From: Gemmatimonadota bacterium | Lineage (GTDB): Bacteria; JAAXHH01 | Length of the DNA stretch: 64,000 nucleotides | NCBI GenBank assembly: GCA_009838645.1 | Contig: VXRC01000039.1 | Coordinates: forward strand, 1-64,000 | Direction: 5' to 3' | Shown: positions 43,243 to 51,908 of the stretch, piece by piece | How the letters are laid out: every line of letters begins with the position of its first letter | Position numbering within the stretch: position 1 is the first letter of the stretch | Notes under the pieces: model-generated | The model's input: only the letters and a program-made list of their open reading frames with translations | Database searches by the model: none | What the model was told of the DNA's origin: nothing | Made by a program: the position numbers and the translations under genes

Positions 43243-44091
43243 TCAGCTTCGGACCAGGTTCCGCAGGACGAACCATACGTTCTCCTTGCGCTCCCTGAGC
43301 CTGCGGTAGAAGTAGGGCATCCACTCCGTTCCGAAGGGCACGTAGACGCGCATGTGGAAGCCCCTTGCGCGCATTTCCTTCTGGAACCCCGGTCGCAGGC
43401 CGTAGAGCATCTGGAACTCGAAGCCGTCCCGCGGGACCTCCAGTTGCTCGGCATACCGTATCACGCCCTCGATCAGGTAATCGTCGTGCGTCGCGAATGC
43501 GGGATAGTGGCCGTCCCGCAGGAGCTGCTCCGTCATGGAAAGAAACGCGCCGCGGATGTTGGGCATCCGCTGAAGGGCCAGGTCGGAGGGCTCCCGGTAG
43601 GATCCCTTGCACAGCCGCACACGGGCTCCGATCTTGTTGAGCACGAAGATGTCGTGGGGGCTGCGCAGCAGCATGGCCTGGATCACCACGCCGGAGTTCC
43701 TGTGACGGTCGTACAGATTGTAGAAGGTATCCAGCGTCTGCTGCGTATAGGGCGAGCCTTCCATGTCCAGCCGGACGAAGATGTCCCGTTCACCGGCGGC
43801 TTCCAGGATCCGGCCCAGGTTGTCTACGCAGTACGCTTCGTCTATATCCAGTCCCAGGTGGGTGAGCTTGACGGAGATATTGGCCTGGAGCGCGCCGTCA
43901 CGGATCAGGTCCAGCATGACGAGATACTGGCGGACGGCCTCGTCCGCCTCTTCCCGTTCACGGGTCGCTTCGCCGAGCATGTTCAGGGTCACGTCGAGCC
44001 CGTCGTCGTTTAACGACCGGACGACGTCGACCGCGGCCTCGAGGGATTCTCCCGCGACGAATCTCCTGGCGAGGAAGAAAAACCGGCTCAT
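43243..44091 (-). CDS. Proline dehydrogenase (stand-alone PutA-type PRODH)
   Basis: An FAD enzyme that oxidises proline to pyrroline-5-carboxylate. The 282-residue length fits the monofunctional bacterial PRODH. Conserved parts are GLDVTLNMLGE, SVKLTHLGLDID, FVRLDMEGSPYT and ARVRLCKGSYREP with the conserved Lys/Arg. FEFQMLYGLRP and VYVPFGTEWMPYFYRRLRER carry the substrate-binding arginines near the C-terminus. The pyrroline-5-carboxylate dehydrogenase is not in the window. A 9-bp minisatellite fills the gap to the sulfatase gene upstream. Confidence 0.95.
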   Translation of the reverse strand: MSRFFFLARRFVAGESLEAAVDVVRSLNDDGLDVTLNMLGEATREREEADEAVRQYLVMLDLIRDGALQANISVKLTHLGLDIDEAYCVDNLGRILEAAGERDIFVRLDMEGSPYTQQTLDTFYNLYDRHRNSGVVIQAMLLRSPHDIFVLNKIGARVRLCKGSYREPSDLALQRMPNIRGAFLSMTEQLLRDGHYPAFATHDDYLIEGVIRYAEQLEVPRDGFEFQMLYGLRPGFQKEMRARGFHMRVYVPFGTEWMPYFYRRLRERKENVWFVLRNLVRS

Positions 44092-44111
44092 ATCGGCTCC
44101 GTAACCTATGC

Positions 44112-44183
44112 GGCAGACCAGGCAGACCAGGCGGACCAGGCAGACCGGGCAGACCAGGCGGATCGGACGGACCAGCAGGACCG
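44112..44183. repeat. Intergenic 9-bp minisatellite between sulfatase and proline dehydrogenase
   Basis: Eight tandem 9-bp units with consensus GGCAGACCA occupy almost the whole gap between the sulfatase stop (44185) and the PRODH start (44091). Copies diverge towards 44183. It is non-coding on the minus strand unless read through. Confidence 0.9.
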
Positions 44184-44184
44184 C

Positions 44185-45798
44185 TTACGCCGTGAAGGGA
44201 TCGCGCCCGAATCCGGGGCGGCGCGCATAGGTCCACGCGACCCGGCTCACGTCCTCGTTGGACATGCGCCAGTCCAGCAGTCTCACGCGCAGGTCCCGGA
44301 CCGCGTCAGCGTAACGCGGATCTTCGGCCACGTTACGTAGTTCGCCGGGATCCCGTGCCAGGTCGAAGAGCACGTCCGGCATGCCGTTGAAGTGCCAGTA
44401 CTTGAACCGGTCGTTCCGCACCATCCATCCCCGGCATTTCTCGGGCGGGATGCCGAGTTTCTTCGGCGTCCAGTAGAACCGGAAATCCCAGTCCGCGAAG
44501 ACCGCTTCGCGCCAGTCGGCCGGGCGTTCGCCCCGCAGCAGGGGAACGAGGGACCGGCCCTGCAGGGCGGGCGGCATGCCCGGTGCGCCCGGTGCGCTGT
44601 GTCCGCCCGGTGCGCCCGGTGCGCCCGCTCCGCCCGGTGCGCCCGGTGCGTTGGGTCCGCCGGCACCGCCATGACCATCCGTTCCGCCAATTCCACAGAC
44701 TTCCAGGCAGGTCGGCAGGACGTCCAGGGACTCGACGAACTCGTTCATCGTCCTCCCGCGCGTGGCGTCCGCGCAGGGCCGGGGATCGCGGACGATGAAG
44801 GGCACGTTGTACGCCTCGTCGTAGAAGAGCTCCTTCTCGAACATCCAGTGGTCGCCCACGTATTCGCCGTGATCGGACGTGAAGACGATCAGCGTGTCCT
44901 CCCAGAGACCCCGGTCCTTCATGAAACCGAACAGCCTGCCCAGGTGGTCGTCGATCTCCGTAATCAACCCGTAGTAGGTCGCCCTTCGCTGCCGCCACAC
45001 GTCTTCGTCGTCGTAGGCCACGCCGCCCCTTTCGATCCGGTAGGGGACGTGGAAGGGATGGGGATGCTCCAATTCCTCCGGAGACCGGTTCGGCGCGGGG
45101 GAATCGGCGGGGTCGTACAGCGCGTTGTAAGGATAGGGCGCCACGATGGGCAGGTGGGGCTTGAAGTAGGAGAGGTGCAGAAACCAAGGCGAATCCCCGG
45201 CGTCGTCCATGAAGGCCATGGCCCGGTCCGTCATGAAGGCGGTATCGCTGTCCTCCCGCCTGAATCGCGTGGGGTAGGCGGAACGATCCCGGTCGGCATT
45301 TGCGGGCATTTCCACCGCGAAAGGATCGGCGACGACGTCGGCGGCGTACCCCTTGCTTCTTAGATGGGCCAGCCAGCCCTCCCCCCTGGATTCGTTCAGC
45401 TCCCAGGTTTCCAGCCCGGCCAGGGCCGCGCGGCGGATCCCCTGTTCAGGCTGCGCCCCGGGATCGCCGAAGGGATCGGGAGTGTAGTGCGTCTTGCCGC
45501 AGAGCGCCGCCCGGTAACCCGCCTCGCCGAAGAAGTGGCCCATGGTCTTCTCGTCCACGGGCAGGGGCACTTCGTTCCAGGGAGACCGGTTGGCGTGGGG
45601 ATACCGGCCGGTGTAAAAGCACATGCGGCTGGGACCGCAGACCGCCGACTGCACGTAGGCCCGCCGGAAGAGGACGCCTTCAGAAGCGAGATGGTCGAGG
45701 TGGGGCGTCCGGACCACGGGGTGGCCGACGCCGGACATACAGTCCGCCCGCATCTGGTCGGTCATGATGAAGAGTACGTTCGGTCGACCGGCGGGCAT
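44185..45798 (-). CDS. Cys-type sulfatase without signal peptide
   Basis: A 537-residue alkaline-phosphatase-fold sulfatase. D14-Q15 in FIMTDQ supplies metal ligands. The formylglycine motif is C54-G-P-S-R58 inside SAVCGPSRMCFYTGRYP. K102/H104 lie in GKTHY, H215 in KPHLP, and D309-H310 in FTSDHGEYVGDH. Residues about 371-408 are a collagen-like Gly-Ala-Pro insert encoded by 9-bp repeats. The ATG at 45798 has GGAGA 7 bp upstream and gives the usual start RPNVLFIMTDQ; no signal peptide is present, so it may be cytoplasmic. Substrate unknown; it needs a Cys-to-formylglycine maturase from elsewhere. Confidence 0.93.
   Translation of the reverse strand: MPAGRPNVLFIMTDQMRADCMSGVGHPVVRTPHLDHLASEGVLFRRAYVQSAVCGPSRMCFYTGRYPHANRSPWNEVPLPVDEKTMGHFFGEAGYRAALCGKTHYTPDPFGDPGAQPEQGIRRAALAGLETWELNESRGEGWLAHLRSKGYAADVVADPFAVEMPANADRDRSAYPTRFRREDSDTAFMTDRAMAFMDDAGDSPWFLHLSYFKPHLPIVAPYPYNALYDPADSPAPNRSPEELEHPHPFHVPYRIERGGVAYDDEDVWRQRRATYYGLITEIDDHLGRLFGFMKDRGLWEDTLIVFTSDHGEYVGDHWMFEKELFYDEAYNVPFIVRDPRPCADATRGRTMNEFVESLDVLPTCLEVCGIGGTDGHGGAGGPNAPGAPGGAGAPGAPGGHSAPGAPGMPPALQGRSLVPLLRGERPADWREAVFADWDFRFYWTPKKLGIPPEKCRGWMVRNDRFKYWHFNGMPDVLFDLARDPGELRNVAEDPRYADAVRDLRVRLLDWRMSNEDVSRVAWTYARRPGFGRDPFTA
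44578..44649. repeat. 9-bp minisatellite inside the sulfatase gene
   Basis: Eight tandem 9-bp units, consensus GCCCGGTGC with two variant copies, encode the Gly-Ala-Pro stretch of the sulfatase. The position is a surface loop between the catalytic region and the C-terminal subdomain. Confidence 0.9.
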
Positions 45799-46227
45799 GT
45801 GGGGTCTCCGCGTGCTGCTGGGTGCGGGGTGCAGCCGCGCGTAGCGGCGAAAGACCGCACGGCGCGACGGACGGCAATGGTGCCGCCTGAACGGTAATAT
45901 GCAGCCGTATTTCCCGATAGGCAAAAGCATATTCTGATATGGGCGCACGCGTGCGGGCACACGCCGTCGGCGAGGTGAACGGTCAAGTGTGTACACACAG
46001 GCGCACGCCGCCAGCCGTGTAGAGGCCGGAGAGAAATCACAAGTGCATCCGCGCAGGGGAAAATCGGACAGGTTTTGTGAATAGGATGGACCGAAAGAAT
46101 GTATGCAGTACGTCTCGCCGTTCGAAATCACCGCGTGAGACCCGGGGGCACGAAAAAACGCAACCATTCAGGTCGTTTCCCTGTCTTAGATGCAGCGCGT
46201 GAATCGATGGTCGGCGAGGACCCCAAA
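45799..46227. other. Divergent intergenic region between sulfatase and DUF5916 gene
   Basis: This 429-bp stretch holds a leftward promoter candidate at 45896-45924 and a short palindrome around TGTGTACACA near 45986-45995 that could be an operator. No convincing rightward promoter and no gene were found. Two in-frame upstream ATGs for the DUF5916 protein (46099, 46207) precede the preferred start. Confidence 0.45.
45896..45924 (-). promoter_or_regulatory. Candidate sulfatase promoter
   Basis: On the minus strand TTGCCT (45919-45924) and CATATT (45896-45901) are separated by 17 bp, each matching 4 of 6 bases. The leader would be about 90 nt. Confidence 0.35.
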
Positions 46228-48945
46228 ATGGTTGGAGGACATACCTTGTTTCTGAACAGACTGCATCGGTGGACGATCATCCTGTCCGCCCTGATCATAG
46301 TGGGACCCGCGGAATCCGAAGCGCGCCAACCGGCGCTGGAGAAACGGGTGTACAATACCCGGCACATCACGTCGCTGCCCCCGGACATCGACGGCAGGGG
46401 CGATGATCCGGCCTGGAACGACGTGGAGTGGTCCGGCGACTTTACCCAGCTGGATCCGGACGACGGCGGGGAACCCACACAGCAGACGGCCTTCAAGATC
46501 CTTTTCGACGATCACAACCTCTACGTGCTGATCCGGGCCTTCGATACCGAACCGGACCAGATTACCCACCGCGTAACCCGGCGCGACGATTGGGACAACG
46601 ACTGGGTGGAGATCCATTTCGACAGCTACCACGACAAACGCACGGCTTTTTCCTTCACGCTGACCGCTTCAGGCGGGCGGGGCGACGAGGCCATATCGAA
46701 CGACGGCAACGACTGGGACTCGAGCTGGGACCCCGTATGGTTCGGCGCGTCTACCATCGACGAAGAGGGATGGCTTGCCGAGATGCGCATACCCTTAAGC
46801 CAGCTGCGGTTCTCCGGCGAGGAGGGACAGATTTGGGGCCTTCAGGTACAAAGAAGGCTGTACCGCCGCGAGGAGCGTTCAGGTTGGCAGCACATCCACC
46901 GGAATTCGCCGGGCTGGGTCAGCCTGTTCGGGGAACTGCGCGGTCTTGAAGGGATCGAGTCTTCCCACCGGATCGAGATCCTGCCCTACATGGTAGGCGA
47001 CCTCAACCGGTTCCAGGCCGAAGCGCAGAACCCCTTCCGCGACGGCCAGCGCGCCGACGGGCGCATCGGACTGGACGGCAAGATCGGGCTCGCCGGGAAC
47101 ATTACCATGGACCTGGCCGTGAACCCCGACTTCGGCCAGGTCGAGGCGGATCCTTCGCGGGTCAACCTGTCGGCCTTCGAGCTGTTCTTCGAAGAGCGGC
47201 GGCCCCTCTTCGTCGAAGGGAAGAACATCACTGAATTCCAGGTCGGCGGCGGCGGTCCTTTCTGGAACGACCGGCTGTTCTACTCGCGGCGTATCGGCCG
47301 GTCTCCCCAGCGTAGCCCGGACCTCTCAGACGGTCAGACCATGGATAAGCCCCGGAATACGCCCATACTCGCCGCCGCGAAGATCACCGGCAAGACACCG
47401 GGGGGCCTGTCCATCGGCATCGTGGACGCGGTGACCGCGGAAACTGCCGCCCGGATAGACACGAAGGGCGCGCGGAGCGAGGAGTCGGTGGAACCGCTGA
47501 CCAACTACCTGATCGCGCGCCTTCAGCAGGACTTCAACGACGGGGGCTCGTCGCTGGGCACGATGCTCACGGCGACCAACCGGAACAACAACGAGGCCCA
47601 CTTCGATTTCCTCAACCAGGCGGCCTACACGGGCGGGATCGATTTCCGCCACCAGTGGAGCGACCGGACCTACTGGCTTAACGCGAGCATGTCGTTCAGC
47701 CACATCCGGGGCGAACCGGAGGCGATTACCCGCGTGCAGCGCAATTCCGCGCGGTACTACCAGCGCCCCGACGCCGACTATGTTGCCCTCGACTCCACGC
47801 TGACCACGCTGAGCGGCCATGGCGGCAGCTTCAGCGTGGGCCGGTCGGGCAACAGCCCGTGGAACATGGGCATCGGCGGCACCTGGCGGTCGCCGGGCCT
47901 CGAACTGAACGACGTGGGATTCCTGCGCCAGGCCGACGTATTCATGCAGAACAGCTGGTTCGGCTACCGGTCGGAAAAACCGAACCGGATCTTTCGCGAG
48001 TATAACCTGTTCCTGAACCAGTGGCAGGGCTTCACCTTCGGCGGGGATCGGAAGTTCCTGGGCGGCAACATCAACGGGGGCGGCCAGTTCAACAACTACT
48101 GGTGGGTATGGTTCAATGTGAACTCGGAGATCGAAGGTCTGTCCACCACCGCCCTGCGCGGCGGGCCGGCCCTGAAATCACCAGGCAACGTGGAATTCAA
48201 CTTCGACGTCGACACCGATGGACGCAAGCCGCTCAGTTTCGGCTTTGGCGGCGGCCAAAACTGGCGCCGAGATGACGCGGGAAGCTCGAGCTGGGTGTAC
48301 CTGTCCATGCGGTACCGGCCAAGTAACGCCATGAATATCCGCATCAACCCGTTTTTCGACACCGCCCGAAACGAATTGCAGTTCGTGTCCAATGAAACAT
48401 TCGACGACGACGGCTTTACGGGCCCGGCCTCACAGGTGGACCAGGCCTCCCTGGCTGACCGCTACCTGCTGGGCCGCGTCGACCAGAAGACGCTGGGGAT
48501 CGGTATCCGGATGAACTACAGCATCACCAACAACATGTCCATCCAATACTACGGACAGCCTTACATCTCGGCCGGACGCTACGACCGGTTCAAGCGGATA
48601 ACCAACCCGCGTGCCGACCGGTTCGCGGACCGTTTCGAACTGCTTTCGGACGGCCAGCTGGCCTATGACGATTCAGACGAAGCCTACCGCGTGGATGAGA
48701 ATGTGGACGGCCGGACGGACTACTCCTTCGACGATCCGGACTTCAACTTCCTACAGTTCCGATCGAACCTGGTGTTGCGGTGGGAGTATACGCCGGGCTC
48801 GACGCTGTTCCTCGTGTGGCAGCAGCAGCGCAGCCGCTCGGGCGGCACGGGCGATTTCGCCGCAGGGCAGGACCTGAACGACCTGTTCGACACCTATCCC
48901 TCGAACATCTTCCTCTTGAAGTTCAACTACTGGTTTTCGCTCTAG
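46228..48945 (+). CDS. DUF5916 family outer-membrane protein with CBM9-like domain
   Basis: A 905-residue exported protein. After a signal peptide ending near ESEARQ comes a carbohydrate-binding-family-9-like beta-sandwich (about 45-230). It includes DIDGRGDDPAWNDVEWSGDF, FKILFDDHNLYVLIRAFD and WLAEMRIPLSQLRF. A long DUF5916 region predicted to form a beta-barrel follows, with GNITMDLAVNPDFGQVEADP, FFEERRPLFVEGKNI and FYSRRIGRSP, ending in an aromatic FNYWFSL. The ATG at 46228 has GAGGA 8 bp upstream; earlier in-frame ATGs lack this. The role in sugar or polymer handling at the surface is inferred from the binding domain. Confidence 0.88.
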   Translation: MVGGHTLFLNRLHRWTIILSALIIVGPAESEARQPALEKRVYNTRHITSLPPDIDGRGDDPAWNDVEWSGDFTQLDPDDGGEPTQQTAFKILFDDHNLYVLIRAFDTEPDQITHRVTRRDDWDNDWVEIHFDSYHDKRTAFSFTLTASGGRGDEAISNDGNDWDSSWDPVWFGASTIDEEGWLAEMRIPLSQLRFSGEEGQIWGLQVQRRLYRREERSGWQHIHRNSPGWVSLFGELRGLEGIESSHRIEILPYMVGDLNRFQAEAQNPFRDGQRADGRIGLDGKIGLAGNITMDLAVNPDFGQVEADPSRVNLSAFELFFEERRPLFVEGKNITEFQVGGGGPFWNDRLFYSRRIGRSPQRSPDLSDGQTMDKPRNTPILAAAKITGKTPGGLSIGIVDAVTAETAARIDTKGARSEESVEPLTNYLIARLQQDFNDGGSSLGTMLTATNRNNNEAHFDFLNQAAYTGGIDFRHQWSDRTYWLNASMSFSHIRGEPEAITRVQRNSARYYQRPDADYVALDSTLTTLSGHGGSFSVGRSGNSPWNMGIGGTWRSPGLELNDVGFLRQADVFMQNSWFGYRSEKPNRIFREYNLFLNQWQGFTFGGDRKFLGGNINGGGQFNNYWWVWFNVNSEIEGLSTTALRGGPALKSPGNVEFNFDVDTDGRKPLSFGFGGGQNWRRDDAGSSSWVYLSMRYRPSNAMNIRINPFFDTARNELQFVSNETFDDDGFTGPASQVDQASLADRYLLGRVDQKTLGIGIRMNYSITNNMSIQYYGQPYISAGRYDRFKRITNPRADRFADRFELLSDGQLAYDDSDEAYRVDENVDGRTDYSFDDPDFNFLQFRSNLVLRWEYTPGSTLFLVWQQQRSRSGGTGDFAAGQDLNDLFDTYPSNIFLLKFNYWFSL

Positions 48946-48956
48946 GCGGGTGACGG

Positions 48957-49937
48957 CTAGGCGGGCCGCAGCTTGTTCACCATCTCCAGCATGGCCGTCA
49001 TGTAGCCGATGGCGTAGGCGCGCCCCCGGTGATGCCAGTCGGTGTCATCTACGAAACGGGGCACGTGGTCGGTGATCATGAACCCGGTGAACCCGACCTC
49101 CTTCAGGGTCCGCATGACCTCGTAGGGATCCACGTTCCCCTCGTTGATGAAGCACTCGTTGAAACAGGGCACGTTCCCCTGCACGTCGCGGAAATGGACG
49201 TAGATGATTTTTCCGGCGCCGCCGAAGTGCCGCACGGCCTTGATCACGTAGTCGTGACCTCCCATTTCCGACCAGCATCCCATGCAGAAATCCAGGCCGT
49301 GGTACGGACTGTCGAAGGTGTCCATGGCCAGCTTGAAGCCCTCGAAGCTGCTGAAGATCCGCGCCACGCCGCCCAGCATAGGGATGGGCGGGTCGTCGGG
49401 ATGCAGTGCGAGCTTGACGTTGCTTTCCTCGGCGACCGGCAAGATCCTCGACATGTAGTATGCGTAGTTGTCCCACATCTCGTCTGCCGTGAATATCCGG
49501 CCGAAGGTGGGTTCCGCGTCCCGGTGGGCCTCGAAATCGAACCGGGTGGCCGTAGCCCGGCCGCGAAGCACGGCGGGGTCCGGCGTCCGCCAGACGGAAC
49601 TGGGGATCCAGTGGTACCCAAGGATGGGAATGCCGGCCTTGCCCATGTTGCGGATGGTGTACTTCATGTGCTCGATCTGTTCGTCGCGGCCCGGCAGCCC
49701 CAGCATGGCCTTGTCGTAGAAGGGGATGGGGACGTTCTCCAGGGCCATCAGGCGCAGTTCGGCGTTGTCGGCCCGTTTCTTCAGGTCGACCAGGTCCTCC
49801 AGCTCCCAGCGCTTCTCGCCCGGCAGTTTCGGCGTGTTCATGAGGAAGTCGTCGGCGCCGAGCTGCTTGATGTAGGCCAGTTTCTCGTCGGTGAGCACAT
49901 TGAACTGCCCGAGTCCGATGCGCATTTCCAGGGTCAT
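48957..49937 (-). CDS. Mannonate dehydratase (UxuA)-like TIM-barrel enzyme
   Basis: A 326-residue protein related to UxuA, which dehydrates D-mannonate to 2-keto-3-deoxygluconate. Conserved parts are PILGYHWIPSSVWRT, VKLALHPDDPPIPMLGGVAR, LDFCMGCWSEMG, IIYVHFRDVQGNVPCFNECF and ITDHVPRF. These supply the expected metal-binding His, Cys and Asp residues. The ATG at 49937 has GAGGA 6 bp upstream, inside the last codons of parC. It is shorter than E. coli UxuA (394), as are many relatives in uncultivated lineages. It converges on the DUF5916 gene with only 11 bp between stops. True substrate may be another sugar acid. Confidence 0.85.
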   Translation of the reverse strand: MTLEMRIGLGQFNVLTDEKLAYIKQLGADDFLMNTPKLPGEKRWELEDLVDLKKRADNAELRLMALENVPIPFYDKAMLGLPGRDEQIEHMKYTIRNMGKAGIPILGYHWIPSSVWRTPDPAVLRGRATATRFDFEAHRDAEPTFGRIFTADEMWDNYAYYMSRILPVAEESNVKLALHPDDPPIPMLGGVARIFSSFEGFKLAMDTFDSPYHGLDFCMGCWSEMGGHDYVIKAVRHFGGAGKIIYVHFRDVQGNVPCFNECFINEGNVDPYEVMRTLKEVGFTGFMITDHVPRFVDDTDWHHRGRAYAIGYMTAMLEMVNKLRPA

Positions 49938-49938
49938 G

Positions 49939-51903
49939 TCAGTCCTCACCTTCCCCGGTGTCGGACGAAGTGGCCGGTGGTTCCGATGGACCCGACGGGT
50001 CAGGCTGCTCCGGCTTCCTGACCAGCCTCACACTCTTGAGCGCTTTCGGGGCCAGGCGGATGCCCCTGGCCCGGTTCCCCCGAACGGGAAAGAGCGAAAG
50101 GTCGAAGGCTTCCTCGAAGACTCGCATCCGCGGCGTGGGCTTGTAGGTGATATTCGCCATGACGTCGGTATCCGTGGTCAGTTGAAGGATGCGGCAACCC
50201 TCGGGCACGATCTCGTATCCCCGGTTCAGGATGAACTTGTCCAGCTTGCAGCGCTTGACGTAGGGATGGCCCTTCCGGTCGCGGTAGACGATGGTGAACA
50301 CCCGGTCGGGATCGACGAACCCGCAGTACAGCATGCCCTTGTCCACGAAAAGCCGTTCGATCTCGGCGTGGAGCGCATAGGCGCCGGTCTTGCGGATCAC
50401 GAGGACCCGGTCATAGGGCGATACGTCGAAGAGGGTGTCGCCGCCGCCCAGTCCATACCCCAGGTATCCGGTGCTCCGGTCGTACCTGAGCGCCAGGTTC
50501 CGTTGTGCCGCCTTCCGGGCGTCGACCCGCTTGAAAGCGGTGATGGTCGTCCTGCGGTGAAAAGCCTCGCGGTACCGCCCGATGAGCCCTTCCAGGAGGG
50601 TGATCGCGTAGGCCGACAGATGGCCCAGGTGATCCCTGATCTCCCGCAGGCGGCTGCGGATGGCCTTCATCTCCTCGTTGGCGCGGTTGATGTCGTACAG
50701 GGAAATCCGGCGGATCGGCACCTTGAGGAGGGTATCGATATCCTCGGAAGACAGTTCTTTCACCTTTGACTCAAAGGGTTCGAACCCCTGCCGGATCGCT
50801 TCGTGGATCTTATCCTGTTCCCGGACTTCCTCGATGCGCTTGTAGATCCGTTCCTTGATGAAGAGTTGCTCCAGCGTTTTCGCGCGCAGCTTTGCGTGAA
50901 GCTGCTTCCGTTCGATCTTCAGTTCCGCTTCCAGGACCTCCAGGAGCCGCCGCGTGTTGTGCCTGAGCACGTCGGTAACGGGCAGTATGCACGGGTGGCC
51001 CGACCGGATGACCAGCACGTTGGTGGAGATGGAGGACTCGCAGTCGGTGAAGGCGTAGAGGGCGTCCACGGTTTCCTCGGAATGGACGCCCCGGGCCAGG
51101 CGGATCTCGATTTCCACCTCGTCGGCCGTGAAGTCGGAGATGCCGGCGATCTTCAGCTTGTTCTTCTTCGCCGCCGCCTCGATGGAACCGATCAGGCTTT
51201 CGGTGGTCGAACCGAAGGGCAGCTGCCGTATGACGATGCGTTTGGGGTCCTTCACGTCCAGCTGGGCGCGGACCATCACCTTGCCGTTGCCGTCATTGTA
51301 TTCCGAGACGTCCACCAGGCCCCCGGTGGGGAAATCGGGCTGGACCTCGAAGGGCTCGTCCCGGAGGCAGGCGATCTGGGCTTCCATGAGTTCGATGAGG
51401 TTGTGCGGCAGGATCCGGGTCGCCATGCTCGAGGCGATGCCCTCGGCGCCCATGGCCAGGAGAACGGGGATCTTCGCAGGAAAGGCGACGGGTTCCCTGT
51501 TGCGGCCGTCGTAGGAATCCACGTACTCGGTGATCTCCGGATCGTACAGCACCTCCTTGGCCAGCGGCGTCAGGCGGCACTCGATATACCGGGCCGCCGA
51601 GGCGGGGTCGCCGGTGAGGGTCGAGCCGAAATTGCCCTGCTTCTCGATGAACATGTCCTTGTTGGCGAGATTGACCAGCGAGCCGAAGATGGACTGGTCC
51701 CCGTGGGGATGGTACCGCATGGTCTGGCCCACCACGTTGGCGACCTTGTGGAACTTCCCGTCGTCCATTTCGAAGAGGGTATGCAGAATGCGACGCTGCA
51801 CGGGCTTGAGTCCGTCGTCGATCTCCGGAATCGCCCGGTCCTTGATGAAATAGGAGGCGTACTTCAGGTAGTAGTCTTCGAAGAGGGTATCGGCGTAGGC
51901 CAT
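49939..51903 (-). CDS. parC: Type IIA topoisomerase subunit A (ParC/GyrA-like)
   Basis: A 654-residue DNA-cleaving subunit. The catalytic pair R105-Y106 lies in ASAARYIECRLTPLA. The N-terminal winged helix includes DGLKPVQRRILHTLFEM and YHPHGDQSIFGSLVNLAN, followed by the tower and a coiled-coil segment. The C-terminal part is short compared with E. coli ParC (752), so the DNA-wrapping domain is reduced, as in the Bacteroidetes-type enzyme. The C-terminal tail is Ser/Pro/Glu-rich. The ATG at 51903 is 5 bp past the parE stop. A longer open frame over parE in another phase was rejected. Confidence 0.93.
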   Translation of the reverse strand: MAYADTLFEDYYLKYASYFIKDRAIPEIDDGLKPVQRRILHTLFEMDDGKFHKVANVVGQTMRYHPHGDQSIFGSLVNLANKDMFIEKQGNFGSTLTGDPASAARYIECRLTPLAKEVLYDPEITEYVDSYDGRNREPVAFPAKIPVLLAMGAEGIASSMATRILPHNLIELMEAQIACLRDEPFEVQPDFPTGGLVDVSEYNDGNGKVMVRAQLDVKDPKRIVIRQLPFGSTTESLIGSIEAAAKKNKLKIAGISDFTADEVEIEIRLARGVHSEETVDALYAFTDCESSISTNVLVIRSGHPCILPVTDVLRHNTRRLLEVLEAELKIERKQLHAKLRAKTLEQLFIKERIYKRIEEVREQDKIHEAIRQGFEPFESKVKELSSEDIDTLLKVPIRRISLYDINRANEEMKAIRSRLREIRDHLGHLSAYAITLLEGLIGRYREAFHRRTTITAFKRVDARKAAQRNLALRYDRSTGYLGYGLGGGDTLFDVSPYDRVLVIRKTGAYALHAEIERLFVDKGMLYCGFVDPDRVFTIVYRDRKGHPYVKRCKLDKFILNRGYEIVPEGCRILQLTTDTDVMANITYKPTPRMRVFEEAFDLSLFPVRGNRARGIRLAPKALKSVRLVRKPEQPDPSGPSEPPATSSDTGEGED

Positions 51904-51908
51904 GGGTC

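Noticed and set aside
44112-44183. CRISPR-like array
   Set aside because: Units are 9 bp with no spacers and no cas genes are present; it is a minisatellite.
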